From: Lachnospiraceae bacterium
Lineage (GTDB): Bacteria; Bacillota; Clostridia; Lachnospirales; Lachnospiraceae
Assembly: GCA_016286555.1 (NCBI GenBank)
Contig: JAEETA010000006.1
Location: forward strand, 1-64,000
Length of the DNA: 64,000 nucleotides
Reading direction: 5' to 3'
The notes below the pieces were generated by a model that searched no databases, was not told the origin of the DNA, and saw nothing but the letters and a program-made list of their open reading frames with translations. Made by a program: the position numbers and the translations under genes. Of this stretch, positions 32,957 to 40,909 are shown piece by piece. Within the stretch, counting starts at the first letter, position 1; every line of letters begins with the position of its first letter.

Positions 32957-34690
32957 ATGGCAGATCAAAACTGGGATGACAGGCTGGAGTACATCGATAC
33001 GGAGACCTTTACCGTAAAGCCTGCCCATTCCCCGGAAGACAACGGAAAAAAGAAAAAGAAGAACCGCAGCAAAAAGAAGAAGGGATGGCTTGTCATTCTC
33101 ATCGTCCTGCTGCTCCTGGGCGGACTGTCCGCAGGAGGATTCTTCCTGTACCGGGATTACTCCGGAAGAGTGCGTCCTCGCGCCATTGCGGAAGCGGGAA
33201 CGGAAGTGACCGCAAGGGATTTCCTGAAGCGCAGCGGTGAGGATGCCTATTTTGTTCCCGGCACCAACCTGCCGGATCCGCATACCCCCGGGGAACAGGA
33301 GCTGACCATTCACTCCGGCCATTATAACTATCACTGCACTCTGGTGATCGAGGACACGGTGGCACCCACGGGAGATGCCAAAGACCTTTCCCTGTTGCTG
33401 GGAGAGACCGCAGAGCCTGCAGATTTCGTGGAAAATATCAAGGATGCGACAGATGTGTCGGTTTCCTTTGCGGGTGATGTGGATTTTTCAAAGCCTGGCC
33501 ATTACCATGTGGGGATCCTTTTGAAGGATGCGGGCAGCAATGTGACGGAGGTCTTCTCCGAACTGACCGTTTCTCCCCTGCGGCCTGAGTTTACTCTGGA
33601 AGCGGGTTCTCCCTATCTGGCGGTTACGGATTTCCTGCTCTCCGATACCGGGGATGCGGAGTTTGTGACAGAATTGTCGGATGAGCAGCTTCACACCGTG
33701 GGAGATATCCCGGTGGAGATCCGTGTGGCGGGAGATACCTTTACTTCTCTGCTGCATATCGTGGATACCATTCCTCCCGTCTTTACGGCGGAGGATTATG
33801 AAGGCTATGCCAGTGCCCTGGAGGATCCCGGGATGCTGGTGACCGAGGTGACGGACGCCACGAAGGTAACCTACTCCTTTGACAGAACCCCCAATGCGGA
33901 TGATCCCAATCCCCAGACCCTGTCCCTCATCGGCAGGGACGAGGGCGGCAACGCTTCTTCCGTAATGGTGACCCTGACGCTGATCAAGGATACGGAGCCT
34001 CCCGTCTTTACCGGCGTACACGATATCGTGATCCATGAGGGAGATACCATTTCCTATAAGCAGATCCCCAGAGCCACGGACAATTGCGACGGTGAGATGG
34101 ACTATACCGTGGATGCGGATGCCGTCAATCCTTCTGCGGAAGGGGAATATACCGTTACCTACACCGCCACGGACCGGGCGGGTAATTCCACGGTCCAGAC
34201 CATCACCGTAACGGTCCTTCACAGAGACATCGATGTGGAGGTGGTGAACGAGATGGCGGATGAGGTCCTTGCCAGGATCCTGACGCCGGAGATGACGCCC
34301 ATGGAAGTCATCACAAAGATCTACAGCTATGTGTACAATAATATCGGCTACGAGAACCGCGGTAAGACGGAAGACAATGCGGACTGGGTGCCTGCAGCCT
34401 ATGAAGGTCTGAAGGACCACATCGGCGACTGCCTGACCTATGCATCCGTCTCCAAGGTGCTCCTTACCAGAGCCGGTATCGAGAACATCGATATCTGCAA
34501 GATCCCCACCAGCCGGAAGCATTTCTGGAATCTGGTGAACATCGGAGAGGGCTGGTACCACTTTGACGCCTGCAGGCGCTCGGATCACCCCTATCTGTGC
34601 TATGTGGACGATGCGACGCTGATGGCATACTCCGCAGAGCATCACAATTCTCATATGTATGTGAAGGATGACTATCCGGACATACAATGA
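32957..34690 (+). CDS. Cell-surface Ig-like/transglutaminase-like protein
   Basis: A 577-residue protein. A cytoplasmic N-terminus with a Lys-rich cluster (~34-47) is followed by one membrane helix (~48-70) and an extracellular region of three to four Ig/HYR-like beta repeats (~110-425; recurring VIEDTVAP, IVDTIPPVF, LIKDTEPPVFTG patterns). The C-terminal ~150 residues form a transglutaminase-like domain with a complete candidate triad: Cys in HIGDCLTYASVSKVLL, His in KHFWNLVNIG and Asp in YHFDACRR. Such domains act as proteases, amidases or amide-forming enzymes on surface proteins or wall peptides. It leads the gene block containing the dlt-like genes; whether it belongs to that pathway is inference. 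NCBI-style names would be transglutaminase domain protein. Confidence 0.82.
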   Translation: MADQNWDDRLEYIDTETFTVKPAHSPEDNGKKKKKNRSKKKKGWLVILIVLLLLGGLSAGGFFLYRDYSGRVRPRAIAEAGTEVTARDFLKRSGEDAYFVPGTNLPDPHTPGEQELTIHSGHYNYHCTLVIEDTVAPTGDAKDLSLLLGETAEPADFVENIKDATDVSVSFAGDVDFSKPGHYHVGILLKDAGSNVTEVFSELTVSPLRPEFTLEAGSPYLAVTDFLLSDTGDAEFVTELSDEQLHTVGDIPVEIRVAGDTFTSLLHIVDTIPPVFTAEDYEGYASALEDPGMLVTEVTDATKVTYSFDRTPNADDPNPQTLSLIGRDEGGNASSVMVTLTLIKDTEPPVFTGVHDIVIHEGDTISYKQIPRATDNCDGEMDYTVDADAVNPSAEGEYTVTYTATDRAGNSTVQTITVTVLHRDIDVEVVNEMADEVLARILTPEMTPMEVITKIYSYVYNNIGYENRGKTEDNADWVPAAYEGLKDHIGDCLTYASVSKVLLTRAGIENIDICKIPTSRKHFWNLVNIGEGWYHFDACRRSDHPYLCYVDDATLMAYSAEHHNSHMYVKDDYPDIQ

Positions 34691-34691
34691 T

Positions 34692-34792
34692 GTTCGAAAA
34701 ATCATATCGATATATGATTTTTCGAACGCAATTTGCGCAGAGCTCAAATTGCACGGTTGCGTCGCGAGAAATCGCCTTCGCGAATTTCTCGC
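34692..34792 (+). repeat. Three-hairpin intergenic array, copy B
   Basis: Hairpins: 34692-34727 (16-base perfect arms around a CGAT loop), 34728-34752 (GCAATTTG/CAAATTGC) and 34764-34792 (GCGAGAAAT-CGC-CTTC-GCG-A-ATTTCTCGC). It starts right after the stop of the transglutaminase-like gene and ends 33 bases before the racemase gene. The first and third hairpins match copy A in shape with altered but still pairing stems. Confidence 0.8.
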
Positions 34793-34825
34793 TCACTGTC
34801 TAGAATAAGCTGACAAGGAAAATGA

Positions 34826-35539
34826 ATGGAAAAACTCGGCATCATCGGGGGACTGGGTCCCATGGCAAGTGCATATTTCCTGGAACTGCTGACCCGGATG
34901 ACGGATGCCGTGACGGATCAGGAGCATTTGGAACTCCTGATGCATCAGATCCCCGGGACTCCTGACCGGACCGCTTTTATCCTGGGAGAGAGCGAAAAGT
35001 CCCCTCTGCCGGAGCTGACGAGAGCGGGACTGGGCCTGGTGCGTTCCGGTGCCACCGTCATCGCCATTCCCTGTATGACAGCCCATTACTTCCAGGAGGA
35101 ACTGCAGGAGGCCATCGGCGCTCCCGTGATCCACGGGATCCGGGAAACAGTGCAGTATCTGAAGGAGCACGGCATCGGTACCGTGGGTATCATGGCCACC
35201 GACGGAACCATCCGCAGCGGGATCTTTGCCCGGGAGCTGGAAGCACAGGGAATCCGTCAGGTCATCCCTTCCACCGAGGGACAGCGCTATGTGATGGACC
35301 TGATCTATACCGACGTAAAGGCCGGGATCGAGCCCGAGATGGACAAGTTTAAGAAGGTCAGCTGGGAGCTGCGGGAAGCAGGTGCGGAAGTCATCGTCCT
35401 GGGCTGCACGGAGCTGTCCATGATCAAGCGGGATTATCCCCTGGGCAGAGGATATCTGGATGCCCTGGAAGTACTGGCCATGACTGCGGTAAAGACCTGC
35501 GGCAGGCTGAAAAAGGACTATAAGGAGCTCATCACCTGA
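34826..35539 (+). CDS. Aspartate/glutamate-family amino acid racemase
   Basis: A 237-residue PLP-independent racemase starting MEKLGIIGGLGPMASAYFLE after AAGGAAAATGA. Both catalytic cysteines are present: Cys83 in IAIPCMTAHYF and Cys194 in VLGCTELSMI; QIPGTPDRTAFILG is typical of the aspartate racemase branch. The first motif reads CMTAH rather than the common CNTAH, so substrate contacts may differ. It catalyses alpha-carbon epimerisation of an amino acid, classically L/D-Asp or Glu. It ends 1 base before the adenylation-enzyme gene, which suggests that it supplies that enzyme's substrate (inference). It is not MurI-like in sequence. Confidence 0.85.
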   Translation: MEKLGIIGGLGPMASAYFLELLTRMTDAVTDQEHLELLMHQIPGTPDRTAFILGESEKSPLPELTRAGLGLVRSGATVIAIPCMTAHYFQEELQEAIGAPVIHGIRETVQYLKEHGIGTVGIMATDGTIRSGIFARELEAQGIRQVIPSTEGQRYVMDLIYTDVKAGIEPEMDKFKKVSWELREAGAEVIVLGCTELSMIKRDYPLGRGYLDALEVLAMTAVKTCGRLKKDYKELIT

Positions 35540-35540
35540 T

Positions 35541-37073
35541 ATGCAGAATCATGTGCTGGATTATTTAAAAGAAACCGTAGAGCGGGTTCCGGACAAGGTA
35601 GCCTTTGCGGATGAGGAAATCAGCCTGACCTTTAGAGAGCTGGACCATCACCTCTCCGCCATCGGCAGCGCCCTGGCGAGAAGAGGATACCACGCAGAGC
35701 CCGTGCTCATTTATATGGACCGTTCTCCCCAGGAGATTGCCACCTTTTTCGGCGTCATTTCCGCCGGTGCCTTCTATGTGCCCCTGGATGAGGAAATGCC
35801 CGCCACCCGCATCGGCCTGATCATGGAAAGCTGTCAGGCTCGTGTCCTGATCTGTCAGGAGCGGACGGCGGAGAAGGCCGCAGCACTGGGCTTTTCCGGA
35901 GAGATCCTTCGGTATGAGGATCTCATTGCGGAAGAGGTAAGCCCGGAGCTTTTGAAAAAATGCCACGACACCGCCATTGACACGGATCCTATTTACATCG
36001 TCTTTACCTCCGGTTCCACCGGCGTTCCCAAGGGGGTTACCGCCTGCCACCGCTCGGTGCTGGACTATGTGGAGCAGCTTTCCGAGACCCTGGGCTTTGA
36101 CGGTGATACCGTCTTCGGCAACCAGACCCCTCTGTATTTTGACGCCTGCCTGAAGGAGCTGTACCCCACCATCAAGTTCGGCGCCACCACCTATCTGATC
36201 CCCAGAGAGCTTTTTTCCTTCCCGGTAAAGCTCCTGCAATATCTGAACGAGCACCGGATCAATACCATCTGCTGGGTGGTATCCGCCATGACCATGATCT
36301 CCGCGTTCCGTGCCTTTGACGAGGTGAAGCCGGAGTACTTACGGCTGGTGGCTTTCGGCAGCGAAGTCTTCCCTGTACGGCAGTTAAAGATCTGGAGAGA
36401 GGCAGCACCCAAGGCCCGTTTCTTTAACCTTTACGGCCCTACGGAAGGCACGGGCATGTGTTGCTATTACCCTGTGGAGCGGGAGTTTGAGGACGGAGAA
36501 GCAATCCCCATCGGCAGACCTTTTAAGAACACCCAGATCCTTCTGCTGAAAGAGGGCGATGTCCTTGCGGGAGAGGGAGAGGAAGGGGAGATCTGCATCC
36601 GCGGTACCGGCGTGACCCTGGGCTATTACAACAATCCCGAGAAGACCGCATCCGCCTTTGTGCAGAATCCTTTGCAGAAAGCTTACCCGGAGATCATTTA
36701 CAGGACGGGAGATATCGGACGCAGGGACGAGAACGGGGACCTGATCTTTGTTTCCCGGAGAGATTTCCAGATCAAGCACATGGGGCACCGCATCGAGCTG
36801 GGCGAGATCGAAGCCAATGTGAATGCCCTGGAGGGCGTGCAGCTCAGCGCCTGCATCTATGACAGAGAGAAAAACCGGATCCTTCTGTTCTATGTGGGGG
36901 ATCAGGAGCCCGCAGAGCTGACGGCGCAGTTAAAGGAGCACCTCCCCCGTTACATGCTGCCCAACCGCACCAGAAAGCTGGAGCATATGCCCCTCACCGC
37001 CAACGGAAAGCTGGACCGGAAGGCCCTGCAGCAGATGACGGAGGCAGCCAAGGCAGAGCGGAAGAAGGATTGA
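35541..37073 (+). CDS. DltA-like amino acid adenylation enzyme
   Basis: A 510-residue stand-alone adenylation enzyme of the DltA type. Motifs: phosphate loop YIVFTSGSTGVPKGV (152-166), amino-group Asp201 in YFDACLKELYPT, YGPTEGTG (298-305), YRTGDIGRRDENGDLIF and the C-terminal catalytic lysine ~490 in TANGKLDRK. It should activate an amino acid as aminoacyl-AMP and load it on the carrier protein encoded next. By hand alignment the DltA residue that favours D-Ala, Cys in the CGEVLP segment, is Gly273 here (FGSEVFP), and the pocket position two to five residues after Asp201 carries Ala202 and Lys205. That points to a substrate other than D-Ala, perhaps acidic (inference). The carrier gene follows after 53 bases. 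Confidence 0.87.
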   Translation: MQNHVLDYLKETVERVPDKVAFADEEISLTFRELDHHLSAIGSALARRGYHAEPVLIYMDRSPQEIATFFGVISAGAFYVPLDEEMPATRIGLIMESCQARVLICQERTAEKAAALGFSGEILRYEDLIAEEVSPELLKKCHDTAIDTDPIYIVFTSGSTGVPKGVTACHRSVLDYVEQLSETLGFDGDTVFGNQTPLYFDACLKELYPTIKFGATTYLIPRELFSFPVKLLQYLNEHRINTICWVVSAMTMISAFRAFDEVKPEYLRLVAFGSEVFPVRQLKIWREAAPKARFFNLYGPTEGTGMCCYYPVEREFEDGEAIPIGRPFKNTQILLLKEGDVLAGEGEEGEICIRGTGVTLGYYNNPEKTASAFVQNPLQKAYPEIIYRTGDIGRRDENGDLIFVSRRDFQIKHMGHRIELGEIEANVNALEGVQLSACIYDREKNRILLFYVGDQEPAELTAQLKEHLPRYMLPNRTRKLEHMPLTANGKLDRKALQQMTEAAKAERKKD

Positions 37074-37126
37074 ACCCGCATTTTTCACAGATAAGACCCT
37101 GAAAGCACGAGAGGAGAAGGAAAAAC

Positions 37127-37357
37127 ATGGAAGAATTAATGGAGATCCTGGAAGACCTGCATCCCGATGTGGATTTTGAGACCGAGGAAGCCCTGGTAGA
37201 CGACGGCATCCTGGATTCCTTCGATATCGTTACCCTGGTGACGGAGATCACCGATACCTTTGATATCACCATCCCTGCGGGAGAGATCGTCCCCGCCAAT
37301 TTCAATTCCGCGAAGGCGCTGTATGAGATGATCCTGCGCCTTTCCGACGAGGAGTAA
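37127..37357 (+). CDS. DltC-like carrier protein
   Basis: A 76-residue acidic four-helix carrier protein starting MEELMEILEDLHPDVDFETE after GAGAGGAGAAGG. The phosphopantetheine attachment serine is Ser31 in DDGILDSFDIVTLV (DS[LF] motif). It should receive the aminoacyl group from the adenylation enzyme as a thioester and present it to the membrane MBOAT protein, which begins 6 bases downstream. Size and charge match DltC. Activation requires a phosphopantetheinyl transferase such as the one at 21173-21907. Confidence 0.9.
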   Translation: MEELMEILEDLHPDVDFETEEALVDDGILDSFDIVTLVTEITDTFDITIPAGEIVPANFNSAKALYEMILRLSDEE

Positions 37358-37363
37358 AGGACC

Positions 37364-38953
37364 TTGCTGTTCACATCCTACGAATTTCTGGCATTTCTGA
37401 TCCTGACCGTTGCCATTTACTATGTGATCCCCGGTAAATGGCAATGGCTTTTTCTGTTGCTTGCAAGCTATGTCTTTTACGCGCTAGCGGATCCCCGGTA
37501 CCTGATCTTTATCCTGGTGACCTCCCTGACGGTGTTCCTCTGCGGCAGGGCCATGGATGAACGTAAGGCGCGGTTTAAGGCCTATTTTTCCTCCGTGAAG
37601 GACACACTGGACAAGGAGGAGAAAAAGCGCCTGAAGGAAGGGGAAAAACGGGCCGCAAAGCGGATCATGCTGGCGGGCCTGCTTCTGAACCTGGGAATCC
37701 TGGCCGTTCTCAAGTACACCAATTTCACCATTACCAATATCAATGCCATCCTGCGGGCTGCCGGGTCGGGAGAACTGTCCCTGGTGAATCTCATCGTTCC
37801 CATGGGCATTTCCTTCTACACCTTCCAAAGCCTTGGGTATCTGCTGGACGTGTATTGGGACAAGATCCCTGCGGAGCGTAATTTCCTGCGCTTTGCACTG
37901 TTTGTGTCCTTCTTCCCACAGCTGGTACAGGGACCCATCAGCCGTTTTTCGGATCTTTCCGAAAGTCTCTATGAGGCGCATCCCTTTGATCTGAAGGTCA
38001 TCACCCCCGGGGCGCAGCGTGTCCTCTGGGGTTACTTTAAGAAGCTGGTCATCGCGGACCGTATGCTGGTTGCGGTAAAAAGCATCATTTCCGCACCGGA
38101 GGAGTACGGCGGGATCTATGTTTTTCTGGGGATGTTGTTCTACGCCCTGGAACTCTATGCGGACTTTACCGGCGGCATCGACATTACCATCGGAACGGCT
38201 CAGATGCTGGGCATCACCGTGACGGAGAACTTTCGCAGACCCTATTTTTCCAAGGGTATCAAGGAATACTGGAAGCGCTGGCATATCACCATGGGTACCT
38301 GGTTTACGGACTATATATTTTATCCCATGAGCGTCAGCAAGGGGATGCAGAAGCTGAACAAATTCGCGAGAAAGCATTTCGGAGATCAGATAGGAAAGCG
38401 CCTTCCCGTGTATCTGTGCTCCTTCGCGGTATGGTTTGCAACGGGTATCTGGCACGGCGCCAGCTGGAACTTCATCGTATGGGGCCTGGGAAACTTCGTG
38501 GTGATCATGATCAGCCAGGAACTGGAGCCCCTGTATGCAAAATTCCACGGCCGCTTTGCGGTGGAAGGAAAAACACCCTGGAAGATCTTCCAGGTCTGCA
38601 GAACAGTACTTCTTATGAGCCTGCTGCGGATGTTTGACTGCTACCGGAACGTGCCTCTGACCTTCCGGATGATGGGCAGCATGGTGGCGGATTTTTCCCT
38701 GAATGACCTTCTGAACAGGGGCCTGACGGTGCTGGGCCTGGAGACGGCGGATTACATCATCCTGCTCCTGGGCACCCTGCTTCTGATCGTGGTGAGCCTT
38801 CTGGGCAGAAGCGGCAGCGTCCGCGCGCGGATCGCAGCAAAGCCACTGGCGGTGCGTTTTTGCCTGTGGTTCGGTCTCTTCCTGGTGACCGTACTCTTCG
38901 GAAGATATGGCGTGGGATTCGTCAGCAGTCAATTCATATATAATCAATTTTAA
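37364..38953 (+). CDS. DltB-like MBOAT acyltransferase with C-terminal FxYxxF tail
   Basis: A 529-residue membrane-bound O-acyltransferase with about eleven helices. The start is TTG at 37364 (MLFTSYEFLAFLILTVAIYY), with GAGGAG upstream. Family residues: MGISFYTFQSLGYLLD, a FVSFFPQLVQGPISR block, YWKRWHITMGTWF with His307, and the catalytic His364 in TGIWHGASWN. A hydrophilic insert (~65-100, Lys/Glu-rich) and a C-terminal extra helix make it longer than typical DltB (~400 residues). It ends FIYNQF (524-529), matching the FxYxxF motif known at the C-terminus of DltX, whose Tyr relays the aminoacyl group (established for D-alanylation, recalled). Tyr526 may play that role here within the same chain. 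Confidence 0.88.
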   Translation: MLFTSYEFLAFLILTVAIYYVIPGKWQWLFLLLASYVFYALADPRYLIFILVTSLTVFLCGRAMDERKARFKAYFSSVKDTLDKEEKKRLKEGEKRAAKRIMLAGLLLNLGILAVLKYTNFTITNINAILRAAGSGELSLVNLIVPMGISFYTFQSLGYLLDVYWDKIPAERNFLRFALFVSFFPQLVQGPISRFSDLSESLYEAHPFDLKVITPGAQRVLWGYFKKLVIADRMLVAVKSIISAPEEYGGIYVFLGMLFYALELYADFTGGIDITIGTAQMLGITVTENFRRPYFSKGIKEYWKRWHITMGTWFTDYIFYPMSVSKGMQKLNKFARKHFGDQIGKRLPVYLCSFAVWFATGIWHGASWNFIVWGLGNFVVIMISQELEPLYAKFHGRFAVEGKTPWKIFQVCRTVLLMSLLRMFDCYRNVPLTFRMMGSMVADFSLNDLLNRGLTVLGLETADYIILLLGTLLLIVVSLLGRSGSVRARIAAKPLAVRFCLWFGLFLVTVLFGRYGVGFVSSQFIYNQF

Positions 38954-39044
38954 TGATCCCGGGGGAAATCAGCGAATTCCGAGTGTTTGTAGGAGCGCGG
39001 AGCTTTGAAAAAGCGAGCGATCCGTAGGATCATCAAGAAAAAGA

Positions 39045-40115
39045 ATGGAAGACGATATGAAAAATCAAGGAAGGCGGAGGCTTCGGTCAGCCCTGACGGC
39101 AATCTTGTTATGTGCCGTGGTGGTGGGGGCCCTGGTCCTGGAGACCCGCCTTGTGACACCCAAGTACATGACGGATATCGTGGAAGGCGCCATGATCGCG
39201 GAGTATTACGATGAGGTGAAGGATCATGACGTGATCTTCATCGGCGACTGCGAGCTCTACGAGAACATCACTCCTTCCCTCCTCTGGGAGGAGTACGGCA
39301 TCAACAGCTATATCCGGGGCAGCGCCCAGCAGTTGATCTGGCAGAGCTATTACCTGCTGGAGGATACCCTGCGGTATGAGAAACCGAAAGTGGTCGTGTT
39401 CAATGTCCTTTCCATGCAGTATAATGAGCCCCAGAAAGAAGCCTACAACCGCATGACCATTGACGGCATGCGCTGGTCCACTGCAAAGATCCGCTCTATA
39501 GAAGCATCCATGATGCCCGATGAGCACATGATCGAGTATGTGTTTCCCCTCCTGCGGTACCATTCCAGGATCACGGAATTGAAGGGCGAGGATCTGAAAT
39601 ACCTCTTTCATGCGGATCCCGTGACCTACAACGGCTACTACATGCGGGTGGATGTGCGTCCTGCGGAAAATATCCCGCCTGCCAAGCCCCTGGGAGACTA
39701 TCGCTTTGGCAGCAATGCCTACAAATATCTGGACATGCTCACCAAAACCTGTGCGGAGGAAGGCATTCAGCTGGTGCTGGTAAAGGCTCCCAGCCTCTAT
39801 CCTCACTGGTATGACGAGTGGGAAGAGCAGATGGAGGACTATGCGGAGCGCCATGGTCTCCTGTATGTGAATGCCTTGGAGGAGCTGGAGGACATCGGCC
39901 TGGATTTTTCCACCGATACCTACGACGCGGGACTGCACCTGAACCTTTCCGGTGCGGAAAAGTGGACCAGATCCCTGGGAGAGCTTCTGACGAAGGAATG
40001 CGGCCTGGAAAGCCGCAGAGGAGAGGCTGATCTGGAGGCACGCTGGGAAGAAAAGCTCCGGCGCTATTACGCGGATATGGAGCGTATGAAGGCGGAGGAA
40101 GCCGCAAAAAGATGA
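39045..40115 (+). CDS. DltD-like membrane-anchored SGNH-fold protein with Cys nucleophile
   Basis: A 356-residue protein with an N-terminal signal anchor (~14-34) and an extracellular SGNH/DltD-like domain. The nucleophile block is VIFIGDCELYEN, with Cys69 where SGNH enzymes have Ser (DltD: GSSE). Further blocks: SLLWEEYGINSYIRGSAQQ, KPKVVVFNVLSMQYN and the acid-base motif DAGLHLNLSGAEKW (Asp294, His298). By analogy with DltD it would take the aminoacyl group from the MBOAT protein and pass it to an extracellular polymer. The C-terminal ~35 residues are charged and helical. ATG 39057 with GGAAG 7 bases upstream is an equally good start. It lies 91 bases after the MBOAT gene and 19 before the lipoprotein gene. 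Confidence 0.8.
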   Translation: MEDDMKNQGRRRLRSALTAILLCAVVVGALVLETRLVTPKYMTDIVEGAMIAEYYDEVKDHDVIFIGDCELYENITPSLLWEEYGINSYIRGSAQQLIWQSYYLLEDTLRYEKPKVVVFNVLSMQYNEPQKEAYNRMTIDGMRWSTAKIRSIEASMMPDEHMIEYVFPLLRYHSRITELKGEDLKYLFHADPVTYNGYYMRVDVRPAENIPPAKPLGDYRFGSNAYKYLDMLTKTCAEEGIQLVLVKAPSLYPHWYDEWEEQMEDYAERHGLLYVNALEELEDIGLDFSTDTYDAGLHLNLSGAEKWTRSLGELLTKECGLESRRGEADLEARWEEKLRRYYADMERMKAEEAAKR

Positions 40116-40134
40116 AAGGAATGACGGAATTACC

Positions 40135-40776
40135 ATGAGAAAGCAAGCAATGAGAAAATCTATCACCTTGGTGGCAGCAGGCCTGATGCTCCTGGGCACC
40201 ATCCTTACCGGCTGCGGCAGCGCGGAGGAGGAAGATTACAGGATCACCGGAGACAGCAGCCAGGCCACCATTACGGTGCCGGAGCAGCCTTCCGGAGACG
40301 CAGAGACTCCTGCGACGGATACCGCAGAGAACGGCGGAGAGAGCGTGGCAGCAGGCTTTGTATTCCATGCTTCCACCGCAAACGGAGAGTGTGACGTATA
40401 TCCGGATCAGGATATGGCAGAGGTGCTGGCAGCCCTGGGAGAGGCCGGAAGCTATTATGAAGCGGCCAGCTGCGCTTTTGAGGGCCTGGATAAGATGTAC
40501 ACCTACTCCCATTTTGAAATCGATACCTATCCCGACGGCGAGAAGGACCGGATCTCCCTGATCATCTTCTGGGATGACCTGGTATCCACGGCAGAGGGGA
40601 TTTCCGTCGGCAGCTCCTTTGATCGCCTGCAGGAGGTCTACGGCAGCGATTACACCTTTGAGGAAGGCTTTTACTGCTATCAGAAAGAGGGTACCGAGCT
40701 TCGCTTTGTGGTTTCCGATGATGCGGTGTCTTCCATTCAGTACCGCAGCATTTATGCCGCTACCGCAGGCCTGTAG
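40135..40776 (+). CDS. Small lipoprotein, unknown function
   Basis: A 213-residue protein with a lipoprotein signal and lipobox ILTGC (~27-31), then a Thr/Ala/Glu-rich spacer (~35-75) and a compact C-terminal domain (~80-205). That domain has FEGLDKMYTYSHFEIDTYPD and a GISVGSSFDRLQEVYGSDYT turn like the modules of the lipoprotein at 16731-17999. It is the last gene of the dlt-like block, 19 bases after the SGNH gene, and so probably co-expressed. It may sense or bind a surface component; no catalytic motif is seen. An ATG five codons later is an alternative start. Confidence 0.75.
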   Translation: MRKQAMRKSITLVAAGLMLLGTILTGCGSAEEEDYRITGDSSQATITVPEQPSGDAETPATDTAENGGESVAAGFVFHASTANGECDVYPDQDMAEVLAALGEAGSYYEAASCAFEGLDKMYTYSHFEIDTYPDGEKDRISLIIFWDDLVSTAEGISVGSSFDRLQEVYGSDYTFEEGFYCYQKEGTELRFVVSDDAVSSIQYRSIYAATAGL

Positions 40777-40828
40777 GGAGTTTTCGTGGTTTTAGGCCCG
40801 GGGCAGGTAATACATTTTTCAGCATTGG

Positions 40829-40866
40829 TTTATAGTTTTCTAATTTTGTTTTATAGTTTTCTAATT
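40829..40866 (+). promoter_or_regulatory. Two 17-base direct repeats, period 21 (activator site?)
   Basis: TTTATAGTTTTCTAATT occurs at 40829-40845 and again, identically, at 40850-40866, two helical turns apart. The repeats centre about 52 and 73 bases upstream of the predicted start of the small RNA, where the -10 (TATAGT, 40898-40903) has no good -35. The layout suits a direct-repeat-binding activator; the AGTT core is loosely like LytTR sites, but that is not certain. Confidence 0.6.
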
Positions 40867-40909
40867 GCACGGACACAAATTAGACACATTTCTCTTGTAT
40901 AGTGTCAGT

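Noticed and set aside
40829-40866. Assigning the direct repeats firmly to a LytTR regulator
   Set aside because: Only the AGTT core agrees and the flanks do not; no LytTR gene is in the window.
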